Positions 35,259-47,275 of a DNA stretch of 64,000 nt are shown piece by piece. The DNA is taken from positions 1,683,849-1,747,848 of the forward strand of contig JANVCC010000011.1 of NCBI GenBank assembly GCA_025345505.1, written 5' to 3'. The notes under the pieces are model-generated. The model made no database searches. It saw only the letters and a program-made list of their open reading frames with translations, and had not been told where the DNA came from. The DNA is from Todiramphus chloris collaris (lineage: Eukaryota; Chordata; Aves; Coraciiformes; Alcedinidae). The translations under genes were made by a program, and so were the position numbers. Each line of letters opens with the position of its first letter. The first letter of the stretch is position 1.

Positions 35259-35928
35259 TCTACTGCAATAATTTCAAATGGTTGTGGAAGAAAATTCTTA
35301 AATATTCTTAAAGACCCATTTTTCATGTTTCCTTTAATAAACATGCCCTCAGGTTTCCCCAGAGGACCTATTCTGCTATTCTTGCACCTGTAGAGATGCA
35401 GATACAGAAATGAAGACCAAAGATCAGGCATTGGACTATTTTCAGTCCACTATTGATAATTTATTTCATCCCGTATTTCCCAGGACAACCTGCTGCGTTT
35501 ATTTAAACCATTTAAAGCCTTTCTTCCTATGGAGTAAAACATGCTGAGGCTCAATAACACTATTTATATTGCTCAAATTTCTCTGTCAGGCTAACGGATA
35601 AAAGTGCTTGTTAATCATGGGTAAATCCACCCCCTACCTGAATCAGGAAACTGGCTGGATGGAGGGCAATCACTACATCAGGAGGTTTTGAACCATATCC
35701 TACCAATATTGGTCCAGGGTAGGGTGGCGGTGAAATCTTGTCCTTTTTCTGCTCCCAGCAAAAATACACCTCCACATCACACTAGAAAGGTGAAGTCAAT
35801 ACAGGTAACTACAAGCAGAAGAGGATCACTGAGTGTGAAGTGCTGACTTCAGACTAAAATGATGACAAATCAATAGAAAAGATTTAGTGGACATTTACTT
35901 GTAGAGTGCTCAGGAAAAAAAAAAAAAA
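35259..35928. other. unique sequence ending in a poly-A run before the gap
   Basis: No recognised features. It ends with a run of A at 35915-35928 that meets the assembly gap. Confidence 0.45.
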
Positions 35929-36328
35929 NNNNNNNNNNNNNNNNNNNNNNNNNNNNNNNNNNNNNNNNNNNNNNNNNNNNNNNNNNNNNNNNNNNNNNNN
36001 NNNNNNNNNNNNNNNNNNNNNNNNNNNNNNNNNNNNNNNNNNNNNNNNNNNNNNNNNNNNNNNNNNNNNNNNNNNNNNNNNNNNNNNNNNNNNNNNNNNN
36101 NNNNNNNNNNNNNNNNNNNNNNNNNNNNNNNNNNNNNNNNNNNNNNNNNNNNNNNNNNNNNNNNNNNNNNNNNNNNNNNNNNNNNNNNNNNNNNNNNNNN
36201 NNNNNNNNNNNNNNNNNNNNNNNNNNNNNNNNNNNNNNNNNNNNNNNNNNNNNNNNNNNNNNNNNNNNNNNNNNNNNNNNNNNNNNNNNNNNNNNNNNNN
36301 NNNNNNNNNNNNNNNNNNNNNNNNNNNN
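35929..36328. other. assembly gap of 400 N
   Basis: Exactly 400 undetermined bases. The round number may be a placeholder or an estimated size. The poly-A at the left margin is the probable cause of the failed assembly. Open frames spanning the N run are artefacts. Confidence 0.99.
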
Positions 36329-36457
36329 GGGTATGAAAAAAACACATCTGAAGTGTGTCCAGACTGATATTAGCAGTACTGCTTTCTCTTGCTCAGGGCA
36401 TCTTCATTTCTTCCAGTGAACTTTATAGCAAAGGACTTCAGAAGTCTGATCAAAGAT

Positions 36458-36937
36458 TCACAGAATCATGGAAAGGTGGGGGTTGGGAGGGACCTCTGGA
36501 GATCATCTGGTGCGACCTCCTGGCTAAAGCAGGTTGACCCAGAGCAGGCTGTCCAAGATCACATCCAGATGATGAATCTCTCCAGATATGGATTCTCCAC
36601 AACCTTTCCAGGCAGCCTGTTCCGTCACAGGAAAGAAATTTTTCCTCATGTTTTCCTTTGTTCCTGTTGCCCCTTGTCCTGTCTCTGGGCAACACTGAAA
36701 AGAGTCTGGCCCCATCCTCTTGACTGCTATCCTTTAGTTATTGAGAAGCACCGAGAAATTCACCTCTCAGTCTTCTCTTCTCCAGGCTCAACAGCCCCAG
36801 GTCTCTCAGCCTTTCCTGATCAGAGATGCTTCAGTCCCCTCATCATCTCTGTAGCTTCTGCTGGACTCTCCAGTAGTTCCTTGTCTCTCTTGAAGTGGGG
36901 ACCCCAGAACTGGACACAATACTCTGGATGTGGCCTC
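36458..36937 (-). mobile_element. CR1 LINE, 5'-truncated (type C)
   Basis: Tail ttcacagaatcatggaaagg, then 'gttgggagggacctctgg', 'ctttccaggcagcctgttcc', 'ttgccccttgtcctgtctct', 'agagtctggccccatcctct' and 'ctctccagtagttccttgtc'. It ends at 'actctggatgtggcctc'. It resembles the copies at 5143 and 55609. The 204-codon open frame that crosses it on the plus strand is antisense to the CR1 and has no coding meaning. Confidence 0.95.
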
Positions 36938-37897
36938 TGTTCCAGTCCCATACAACAGCAGAATAGGCCTCCATTATTTACTATGGTTTATGGACATGTG
37001 TAACAGAAAGAATCTGCAAGATGACCTATAGTATAGATGGAAAAACTCAGAGAAAGTTTGAAGCCGAGGAAGACACTATGGGAAGATACTGATATCTTCC
37101 AGGCTTGCAGGTCATTCTGACCTAATCCTTTTTACAGCATTAAAAATCTCTTTTTCCTTTAATGGAACATAAGCATTTTATGTCTTTTGTCCACAATCTT
37201 TGTCTGATGGGACCATCTCAAGTCATTCGCTTTCAGAACCTCCTAGCAAGGTAATTAGGTTGGTTGTGTTCAGCATTGTGCATTAGGTACCACACCCTGT
37301 GCTGTGCGGTGCCATTAAGACATCTTTTTGTGTGTTTGTTCATGGCCTACTCATCTGCAGAAGGTGTACAATAAGGTTTTTTTACATTTTTTCTTTTTTT
37401 TCCAAGTTTTTGGAGATTTGCTGATGCAAATTGCGGGTTCCGTGTTTATGCATTTTCTTGCTCTCCCTGCTCCTGTGATGCTGCTGCTTCAGGAGGCTAC
37501 AGTCTGAAAAGCATGTTGTAGGCATCTCCCTTCTTCCCTGCAGGGTCTAGCAAATGGTATCAGACCACAGCATGAGCAGCCTCTTATATGGTTCTCAGCC
37601 CCTTAACTAATCTAAATAGCATCCTAATATATGGAAATTACTAACATGTGTGTTCCATGCTAATGATTACACAGCCATTCCCAATAAGTTTTTCTACTCC
37701 AGGTTCACAAAAGGGACAAATATTTCTTGGTTTATTCTCACAGCCTATACTCTGAATAATGTACCTATTGGATGCCAGATCAGCAATGACACAGGATATA
37801 ATCAAAAAGAGAAAGGGCAAAGCAAAGTCTGAGCTGTGACCTGCTCCACAGAATGTCCAACCAGAAGGAAACATCTCATCTGCCATACTTTTACATA
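36938..37897. other. unique non-coding sequence
   Basis: No recognised features. A T-rich stretch lies at 37376-37403. Confidence 0.4.
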
Positions 37898-38033
37898 TCT
37901 TCAAGATTAGGTTAGATTAGGCTTTGAGCAACCTGGTCTAGTGGGAGGTATCCCTGCCCATGGCAGGGGGATTAGAACCAAATGATCTTTAAGGTCCTTC
38001 CAACACAAACCATTCTATGATCCTGTCATTCTA
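37898..38033 (+). mobile_element. short CR1 LINE 3' end (type A)
   Basis: 'cttcaagattaggttagatt' and 'aggctttgagcaacctggtc' lead to 'gtatccctgcccatggcagg', 'ctttaaggtccttccaacac' and the tail cattctatgatcctgtcattctat. The last 135 bases of the element are retained. Confidence 0.94.
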
Positions 38034-41000
38034 TTATTCTACCTACTAGATATTCCTTGTATGATGAGCTCTCCAATCTGTTGCTACAGTAAGTGCCAGC
38101 CCTAATCCAGGGCTACAATAGGTTTTCCTCCAGTAATAGGCTTCCTCTAATGATCCTACCAATCCCTTTAATGGAATTGTTCCAAAGAGAAAATTCTTGC
38201 CATTAGGCAGAAGTTGCCAACTCCTCCTCTTTGGCTGCCACTTCACACCTGGACCTGGTCAATAACAGATCACCCATTTGGAAACTGCTTCTATGCTAAG
38301 GCATGATACCCAATGCTTAGTTAGTTGGTAAGATTCCTGTGTGGTTGTCTATCATTGGTGAATTTAATTAACTTTAAATGTCTTCTCTTACGAAAGTAAG
38401 AAGGTAAACCATGAGACAGTGATAAATGTTGTTACAAGAGAAATACTGCTGATAATTACAGATCCTGCACTACGTGGAACTCAAGTTCCATCAAACAAAG
38501 AAGCTGTCACTGTCTAGAAAACCAAACACTTGATGTCCTAAGAGCTCACCCTTTTTTCTGACTTGTTTTGCATTAACAAGCAAGTTTGTCACATGATACT
38601 AAATACTATTTTTTTTATGTATCAGTGAGATAAATCTGTGTGGTGCTATCTTCAGACAATAAACATTGAATTCTTAATCTATATTTGGAGCACTTCATAC
38701 ACCTTAGTTGGTCCATTAGTAAAAGAAATGGAGATAGGGCCAGCAGTAAGAAATATGACAGTCATATTTGCCTTGAAATTGCATGAATAAGCATCTGGAT
38801 TAGTATGTCTGTAATTAATTAGTCACCACTTGAGCAGACCCCTGGAAGTTTTTTCTCACTGAAGTCACCAAAACACTGAGTATGTGCTCAGTGTTTCAGA
38901 TTTAGCAAAGAAAGGAGGCACATGTTAAATCCCCTTCACTTCAAATGGAATTAAGCTCTTCGCTTACTAAAATTGGACTCTTCAAACAGGATGTGCTCTA
39001 CAAACCCCAGACCAGATGATCAGAAAGAATATAAAATATTCCCTCCTGGCTTGAGCTTCTCCTTGAAAATCCCAGTGCCCTTTTCCTAACAAGGGCATTA
39101 CCTACAGCCCAGATTGAATGGTCACATTTCTAACTGTGCTAGAGAAAAGCCATTTCCTCCAAGGCATCCTCTGGGGACCATTCAGCACAACCAATGCATA
39201 ATGGCAAAGGCTCTTCCAAGAATTTATTTCTCCAGTTATAAGACCCTTTGGAGAAAGGCAGTGCCCTTTCACCCTGACCAAGTATTCATATCTTTGCACA
39301 GCTCACAGCTGCATTCCAGAAGCTGCCCACAGCGTGAGCCAAATATTTATCCAGCAGTCTGAAGTTTGAAACACAGAGGATCATAAAGGCATAATGTTGT
39401 ACTGGCCTTCCCAAATTTCCAGTAAGTTGGATCTGTAGCCCATGGAGATGATGCACATTCGCACTGTAACACGTTCAGTTACCACTCTCAGCACAAGGAA
39501 CATATGCTGTATGAATGAATAAGCACACATGGTAATCTTCTAGGAAGGAGATGTATAACTCTTAGAAGGGTCCCATGGCCACAGTGAAACCAGATGCTGA
39601 AGGATGTCATTTCTCAGTCCATATGCTCAGACAGATTTGAGCTGTTCTGAGTTCTTTTAATGAGATGGGCAAAACAGCCAGGCTATGAGCTGCTGGATCC
39701 TGGAAATTTTAGCTGTCTTGGATATTGGGTATCCAACCTGGAGTTGAAAGTGGGGAGAAGTAAGGGACTTGGATGGGCTTTTGGCATGGAAAACTTCTGG
39801 GAGAGGAAACTAGATGTCAATACACTTCCAAAACTCTCCTGGGGCTGCCACACAGATCTGGTGAATTCAAACATTTTGTCTGAGAAGACACAAGCACAAA
39901 ATACATATATACAGCACCAAGAGCTATGAAGAAATACGGAAATAGGGTGTTTCCTGCCCCTCGCCTCGAATTTAGGGCTTCCTTTTTTGGTAAATGCCTT
40001 TAGTAAAGTAGTTGTGGCTTTTGATGCCTGGGACTTTACAGGCCAAGCAAATGCCTTTCTTATACCAGATATCCTTTTTCAAAGACAACCTGTTGGCATG
40101 ATCATGCATGTGTCTGTGTCTTGCTTCTCAAGTTTCTGTTGAAGACGTAGCTAAAAAGTGTGTTTAAAATGTGGCTAAAAAATGTGGTTAATCTTTATCC
40201 CCAGAACAGAACATGGCTTTAATGTGATGAGACTGCATGTATTTGAAAATGAAAACCTGTAATACCAGCAAACATGGGTTCATCAGAGTCAGTAGTGGAA
40301 AAGGCAGCAAGATTGTGATCCACTGAACAGTAACTGTGGCAGGTTTCATAAAATGCTGACATTTAAGTGATTCATTCAAACCATGTATTTCTAAATGGAT
40401 AATGGCAGCAGGAGGAAGATCAGGGTAGAAATGTCTCTCTAGGAACACAGATCATTTTCTTGGCTGCTTGCACACTGTACAGTCTTTCCAGATCTGTTTA
40501 TTATTTGATGCTGCCATGGAATCTTTCTGCACACAAGATGCTTGAGATAAGCTCATCCCAAGACCTATGTGTCAAGGCAGCTGCAAAGCAGAGAATTTTC
40601 TGTCTCGGGAGGGCATGGTGAAAAAAGCCTTAGCAATGAATTACACTCTTACCCTGGAGAGAAAAGAATGCGTGGAATGATTTGGCTGAGCTGTCTACAG
40701 CCCAAGGCTGTGTGCCAAGAGACATGGAAGATAGTCAGATCCCTTTTATAGCTTAGCCCCACCCGGCTGGAAAGACATAGAGCAAAGTGGCTGAAATAGC
40801 ACAGGAGGAAAATGCCAAGAACTGGAGAGCAAGAACAGGGAGCAGGGAGAATATCTGGAACAGTGCCTGTGAGGAGATTTGCTCCCCAGAGAAGGCAAAA
40901 GGTGCTCTGAGCTCCCACATCAAACAGGTTTGAGCATGTAGGAGGGCAGGCTGGGAGTCCCTTAGACAAGAGCCTGCAAGGGCATGAAGTAACAGCATGC

Positions 41001-41996
41001 GCACTTCATGCTTTGATGTTTCTATTTCTGCAGAGGCAGGAAGGCTTGGGAGATATGAAGAATATCAGCTGTCCCTGCTGGTGGCTGATCTTTGTTTGTA
41101 ATTAGTTTAACTCTTAGGGGAAGTAGGGACTTGAAGAGAGCCTGATGAGAAGTCATAGCCAAGGCTATGACGATGACAGCCACCAGGGCAGTGACAAAAA
41201 AAAAAATTGTTACAGTCTGTGGGACTGACAGAAGGTCAGATTAGGTTTAGATTAAACACCAAATAACAAAGTCTGTGGCTCTTTGCAAGGATGCAAAACC
41301 TAAAGGCTTGGGGTAGTGAACAGCACATGAAGTCCAGACTTCAGTGTTGAATGCCCACCAAGACAGAGATGTTAATTTCCTAACATAATGTTCATACCTT
41401 TCAGGTTCTTCACATCTCTCTGTTGCTCCCTGTTTTGCTTGAGCTTCTTTCTACCTACCAACCTGGCCAACCCTGCTTAATTTAGGGGATCTGTTGGTCC
41501 CTAGACAGCAAGAACAACTCCCCAGCCATCCTTGCAGCCCTGTGGTGCCCTGTTTGCAGTGTTTCTAGATCTCTCATATCTTCTGCAGACAGTGGAAACA
41601 TGTTGTGTGATGAACCAGCACATTGATGGCCTTATCACTGAAGACCCTCATGTACTGACTTGTTCCACATGTCTCAGTAAACATTTTTTTGTAATCTAAT
41701 GGTATAAAATCCTGCTTGGATGAAATCCTCAGTGTCGTGGTTTAACTGAATAGATTTATTACTGTACTTAAAATTCCCATCTCACAATCTGTGTAATTAA
41801 TGAACACCCAAAGAACATATTTTACAGAGACTTAGAACAGAAAAGGCTTTAAGGACCATGAATCTGCTTTTTGGTCATTGTAATATGCATTTGAAAGGGG
41901 GTATTTTTTCGCCTTGTGGTCAGGAACAAATAAGATATGAAAAATACAGTAGAGTTCATGACAAAGGGGAGCAGATAACACAACAAATTTATTCCT

Positions 41997-42090
41997 GTGG
42001 CTTAAAGCACTAGCCTGAAGTTCAAAGGGTTAGATTCTGTTCCCAGCTCTGTCACAGAGTAGTCTGTGACCTTGACTAAGATGTTTTGCC
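41997..42090 (+). mobile_element. MIR-like (CORE-SINE) relic
   Basis: The order 'gtggcttaaagcactagcct', 'gggttagattctgttc', 'tcccagctctgtcac' and 'ctgtgaccttgactaag' follows the conserved core of MIR-type SINEs ('tggttagagcactagcctggg', 'tcccagctctgccac', 'ctgtgtgaccttgggcaag'). These SINEs share a tRNA-derived head and a CORE domain and are ancient in amniotes. The copy is degraded but keeps order and spacing over about 95 bases, which makes chance unlikely. Confidence 0.6.
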
Positions 42091-45000
42091 AGATCTGGAC
42101 TAAATACATTAGTAATTGTCTGTCCCTGTTGTGGTGGACATGGCAGACAAAACTGCTACTCAACCACTGTCTAGACTTGAGGATGCTACACTTCTTCTAG
42201 CTGGCACCAACATATTAATATCTCTGTAGCCAACAATTTGATTAGACTTTATTCCAAAGCCCTAAAGAGGAGTCTTGAGTTGGTCCCCTCTGCTACCTGA
42301 TTGTACAGAGAAGCTCTGAGCCTGAGCTGCATAAGGGACAGTCAGATGACAATGTGCATGTTTGCACAGGTCCTTCCTCACGCAGGTGACCCAGGATCTC
42401 ATTCTTACTCCTCTGGATATGAAGAAGAGACTTGACTTGAAGATGCCAAGCTTTTTACTGTCATGGGATTGTTAAATGTTCTCTGAACAGAAATAATGTA
42501 CAACTGAATCTAGAATTAAAGAGAGAGTGGTACTGTCTTGGCTACATGTGCTTAAGGCATGTTACCTTTTTCCAGATTGTCTAAGAGGAAGGTCTCTGTT
42601 CTCCTGCATTTGGAGATCCCTGCATATACTTTTTCTAGGAAGGAGGCACCTTGCATCCTGCATACCTGAGGATTTCATTATGTGGCAAGGGGAAAAAAAT
42701 AGCCATATTCTCCAACAGTCAACAAATTGTTTTGAAAGTAGAGCCTGAAGTCCTCAGATGTACAGAGCTGCATAAGTTATTGATTTCCATAGGTTTTGGC
42801 TGCCCAACTCTTCAAGTGCAAAGTGGAGGTGACAACACATGCCTTCTTTGACTGGTGTATATGGGATGTTCTTTGGGAAATGGGAATATCTTGCCAAATA
42901 TTTACTTGGTGTTTGGAGCAGGCTACTGTAGTGCCACCTTGCATGTCTTGCTAATGCAGCTGATGATGTTGCCAGGAGCCTGTGAGTTCCACAAGCCCAT
43001 AGATAGATGTCAGAGCAATCAGAGGCACTTTGTGAAGGGGTTGGCTGGGTGATATCCATGTCTGTCATCTCTCCCATCTGTAATTTTAAGGAGTGTTCTT
43101 GCTCTGAGAGCTATCTGGATATAAATTTGGGGTCTTCACTTGCCTTGAAGCTTTTGTTATGTGTGAGGGTCTGCAGAGTCAGTGACAGGAGGAGTTTTTT
43201 CCTAACAGCAACTTTCACACACACCATGGTGAGTATTTCTGGGGAGCTGTCACTAACATTCCTGGATCACAGAAAAATATGATCATTTGGCAGCTCCAGA
43301 CATGACTGTAGCATATAAAAGGAGAAAGGGCGGGGCTGGGGGAGATCCCAGAGGACAGACAGTAGCCTGTTCCCACACAAGGACTGGAGGGTGTGATGCC
43401 AATCCCAGCCATTTGCTCAGGGTAAATTAAGGGCATGTTAACAGAAGTCAGTGACATGAATTAAACTGGGTGGCTGGGAGGAGAGCCATTTCCAGAGATG
43501 GCATAGTCGCAGATGAAGTCCTGATGGGACCAATATGTAAAGAAATTTGTAGACTGCAAATCCCATACCAGTGATCCAAGCACTGGGGTAGACTATGAAA
43601 ACCCACCAAAATCATAAGTGGTAGCCTTAATCATCATCTGTAGAAATGAAAGCTAACAATGGTAGTGTTTGCCTTGGTCAGAGCTGTTTCATATTTGAGT
43701 GGTCCCATATAGAGAAAGTTTGAATCAGAAATGCAGTGAAGCCAAGAGGGAATGAGGCATTAAGCCACCATGAGAGATAAAAGGGAGAATATTTCAATAT
43801 GTAAATAACCAGAAATCTCCCGGGTAGCAGAGATGAATATTAACTTAGAGCAAGAGGACGACGGCCAGTGATGACACAGAGTAAGAAGAGTTGAAGCAGA
43901 ATTAGTTGCACTGTCTGCTCTAGGTTTTGCATGCATATGGATTCAAAAGTCAATGAATAGGCATTTCCTGTCTGAGTGCTCATTGTTCAGCCACTCCTGG
44001 TTTTAGTTTGGTGTAGAATCATCATTAATGACTTGCAGAGCAGGACAGATGCATCAGAGAGCTGCAGAAAGCAAGGCAGGGGATCAAAACTTGTGAAACT
44101 GGCACCAAACTCCTTCCTGTACTGTCCCACCTCATAAGGCTTTTGGTCAGACAGCTAAACTGGGTCTGGGACTTCACTTCTCTACAACAGAGATGAGAAT
44201 CTGCCCTGGACTGTCTTGTTTATTAAGATAGGAGCTCTTCATACCAACATTACTGAAGGAGTGCCTTGGGTTTCCCCAGCTCTCTAACCTTCCCAGGAAG
44301 CAGTTGCGTTTGCAAAGGCTAAATGTGCTAAAAGCAAGCAGAAGTTTTGGTCACTGAGATGATTCTGCTGACTTGGAGTTGGCCAAAGACCTTTCCGATC
44401 TATTTTATAAGCATGTAAAAGCATAAGAGTGACTGTGTTGAGTCACACCAGGTCTGTAGACTTTCCCCATACCTCATGGGGTGGAAGCTTAGGAAAGGAT
44501 CATACAAAAAACACCAGAGGGTAGTGATACTGCCTGATACCTCTTCTGTGACTGTGGAGTCTTGGCAAGCCACAGGCTGTACATATGTGTTGAAGAGTTT
44601 CTGATAAACTTTTCTTCCCTTAGCTATGTAATTGCCTTTGAGATCTGTATAAATGTTTGGTATTCATAATACCTGCTGACAAGGAGGTCCACAACCGACG
44701 TTCAGTCTTTGTGAAAAGGAAGATCTTGAGGGTTTTTGCTATGCCTGTTCTGCTCAATAACATAATTTGATGAGCCTACTTCTGCTCTTATTATATGAAT
44801 AATTATTCTGTATGCCATGGTGTACCCATTTGCAGAGGTAATTCTTATTTCTCTCTTGTACAATCTCTTATGAAGCCAAGCAGTCATATTCTTTTTATAC
44901 ACTTCTCATGAAAAAAAAACATTATACTTCTGACTCTTTTAAAACTTTCCTAGTACCTTGTTGCGGAGTAAAGCTCAGAGAGCAAAAGAGCTTTCAAGAT

Positions 45001-45874
45001 CTGGGTAATCTGTGGTTTCTTAAGTGACATCATCCTGTAGTTTTCTATCCCTTTCCAAGTAATGGCTTCTCTTCAGTATATTTTAGCCACAACTAGGTGT
45101 TCAGTTGACATTTTCATAGAACTCACTCTTATGACACCAATATTTCTTTACTGAGTGCCAAAGGGTGGTTCAGAGGCTGTCTCTTTGTAGGAAAAAAAGG
45201 TTGTTTATGCTAATCGGCACATCATGACATTTACTGCTTTTGACTTTCATTCCTCAAACACTCCTTCTAACTGTTCAGTTACTTTCCTCTTTAGGTTTCC
45301 TTATAACTGAGTGTCCGTCACATATAATGTCACCTTATTTTTCACTCTCTTTTTAAGATGATTTATGGATGTACCACATGGTTCAGACAGTATCCTAGAC
45401 TCTGTGAATGTCCCTTGGTGATACACCTCCATGGTGAAAACAAGTCATTTATTTCTACTCTTCAAGAGATATCAAACCCCTCTTGTTTCATAACCTTCTT
45501 AATCCAAAACTAGTTTCAAACTAAAGGTTTATATGAATTAAAATCTTCTGCTCTTTCCCCTCTTCCCATCTTCCCAAGAAAAGTCCTCAGAAAAAATATC
45601 ATTCATGTGGTCTTTCTTATCCTACAGGAAATCCCATTAGACCCAGTGTAGGCATTATGAGAGTTATGAATAATCTAGATACACTTGGCAAACATTCAGT
45701 TGAACACAGTCTTCAAGTCTTTACAGATGCCATGAGAGGTCTTTTCAGTTCTTCTGTTGATGCAGCTATGTTTGGCCAGTTCTGCTGCCAAGTGCCTGCT
45801 GATGGGAAGCAATATTTTGATACCAATCTAGTCACGAAATTCTATGTGTATGCAGTACCAGACAACACCAGATT

Positions 45875-46002
45875 GATTTTTTTTTTTTTTTAAGTTTTTC
45901 TTGGTTTTTTTTTGTGTTGGTGTTTTGGTTTTGTGTGTGTGTGTTTTGTGTTTGTTTGTTTGTTTGAATTGGTTTTTGGTTTGGGGTTTTTTTTTTTTTT
46001 GT
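45875..46002. repeat. T- and GT-rich low-complexity tract
   Basis: About 128 bases of T runs mixed with (GT)n and GTTT units on the plus strand and nearly no C, flanked by poly-T. It produces a phenylalanine/valine/cysteine-rich meaningless open frame. Confidence 0.93.
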
Positions 46003-47257
46003 CTTGGTATGGCTGCTGTATGAGCAAACCCATTCAAAGAGATCATCAGCACACTAGGCAAAAATGTCTCTGTTCTTCCAGGCTTTTCTGTGTGTCTTTG
46101 TTGCTATCTTCTCCAAGACCAGGGAGCTACTACTTGTCTAGCTCTCCAGCAGAAGGGAGAAAGAGAATCCAGGGATGGGGCTGTGGTCCTTCTCACTGTC
46201 TCTGATTGGCACTTGTTTAGCTCTGGCAGTGCTATTGCCTCTGGCCAGGATGAGCAGAGATAACCAGCATCTGGAGATACTACTCCTGGAAGAGAAAATC
46301 AAAGTGTTTCCCATCTCTTCCCTATTCTGCTGGGAGTGACAGACTTCTGGATTAGTCCTATCTCCTGCTTTGTACCCTCTTTCTTATTGGGCGATAGAGA
46401 GTCTTCCTTTTATGATCCAGGCTGGACACTGGGGGCCAAACTCCATATGTACCTGTGGCACCACAAACCTTCATCATTTCCACTAAAATTTTATCAAAAT
46501 CATCCTACACTTTCATCAGCAAGAACAAGGGTGACTTCATTCCACTGGTACCAGCACTGTTTCATCATCCTCCATTGCCACAATGTATTGGCACCTAGAT
46601 GAAAAAAATACAGTGAGCCTGAATTTCTTAACTTCCACATTATGCCTCCTAAAGTGTGTAAAAGTGGAGTTTCATGACAAACTCTATCTGCTCCCAAGGT
46701 TGTCAATAGTCTTCTAGGACTTTACTATTCACTTTATTTACTTCTTCTAGGGTATTTTTCACCAAGGAACAGTCACCTGCCTTTGAAGTCTCCTACTGAC
46801 TTCAAGCTTTCTCTTTTGTGTTAGAGGAAAATTAATTCCTGATTGTAAAATCAGCTTTATTCCTCACGGACAACACAAACGATTTCAAGCCCTGTCTTTG
46901 AACAGCAACACACACAACATTGATGAGGAATGGACATTGCACTATATTTTTCTCATTGAACTTACTGCCTCCTTTACATGTCAGTCTGTAAAATATCCCT
47001 CCAGAGTTTTCATTTCTAGTCATCTTTCTGCAATCCAAAATGAAACATGCATTGGAATTACTCATACAATAAGGTACTCATGAAATTTTTCTACAAGAGA
47101 CACTAGATTCTGAAGTAACAGCAGATGAATACAAGAAAATGAAGGAGCATATTGAAGGATATTATATCAGACCTAAGGGCCACAGGTCCATAATTTTTAT
47201 TAATAGACCTATAGCTTTCAAATATGATATCCCAAGATTAGATCATCCAGCCTGAGG

Positions 47258-47275
47258 AAAAAAAAAAAAAAAAAA
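47258..47275. repeat. poly-A run
   Basis: 18 A residues, a few bases before a ttctgtgattctgtgatt motif that resembles a CR1 tail. Confidence 0.9.

Noticed and set aside
35884-36367. Open frames of about 150 codons on both strands across the N run
   Set aside because: Artefacts: undetermined bases contain no stop codons.
36389-37003. 204-codon plus-strand open frame
   Set aside because: Most of it is the antisense strand of the CR1 at 36458-36937. CR1 antisense frames are often open by chance and are not a gene.
41733-41750. 'tgtcgtggtttaac', which resembles the start of some bird retroviral LTRs
   Set aside because: Only about 14 bases agree. The following sequence does not continue as an LTR, and no second repeat or internal region was seen nearby.
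44530-44580. 'ctgtgactgtggagtcttgg' resembling the MIR core
   Set aside because: A single short block without the neighbouring MIR segments.
45537-45890. Plus-strand open stretch of about 118 codons ending at the poly-T tract, with a 'ttatcctacag' acceptor-like site at about 45619-45629
   Set aside because: The acceptor-like site is short, and no donor or homologous protein could be recognised. The stretch ends in low complexity. Within chance expectation.
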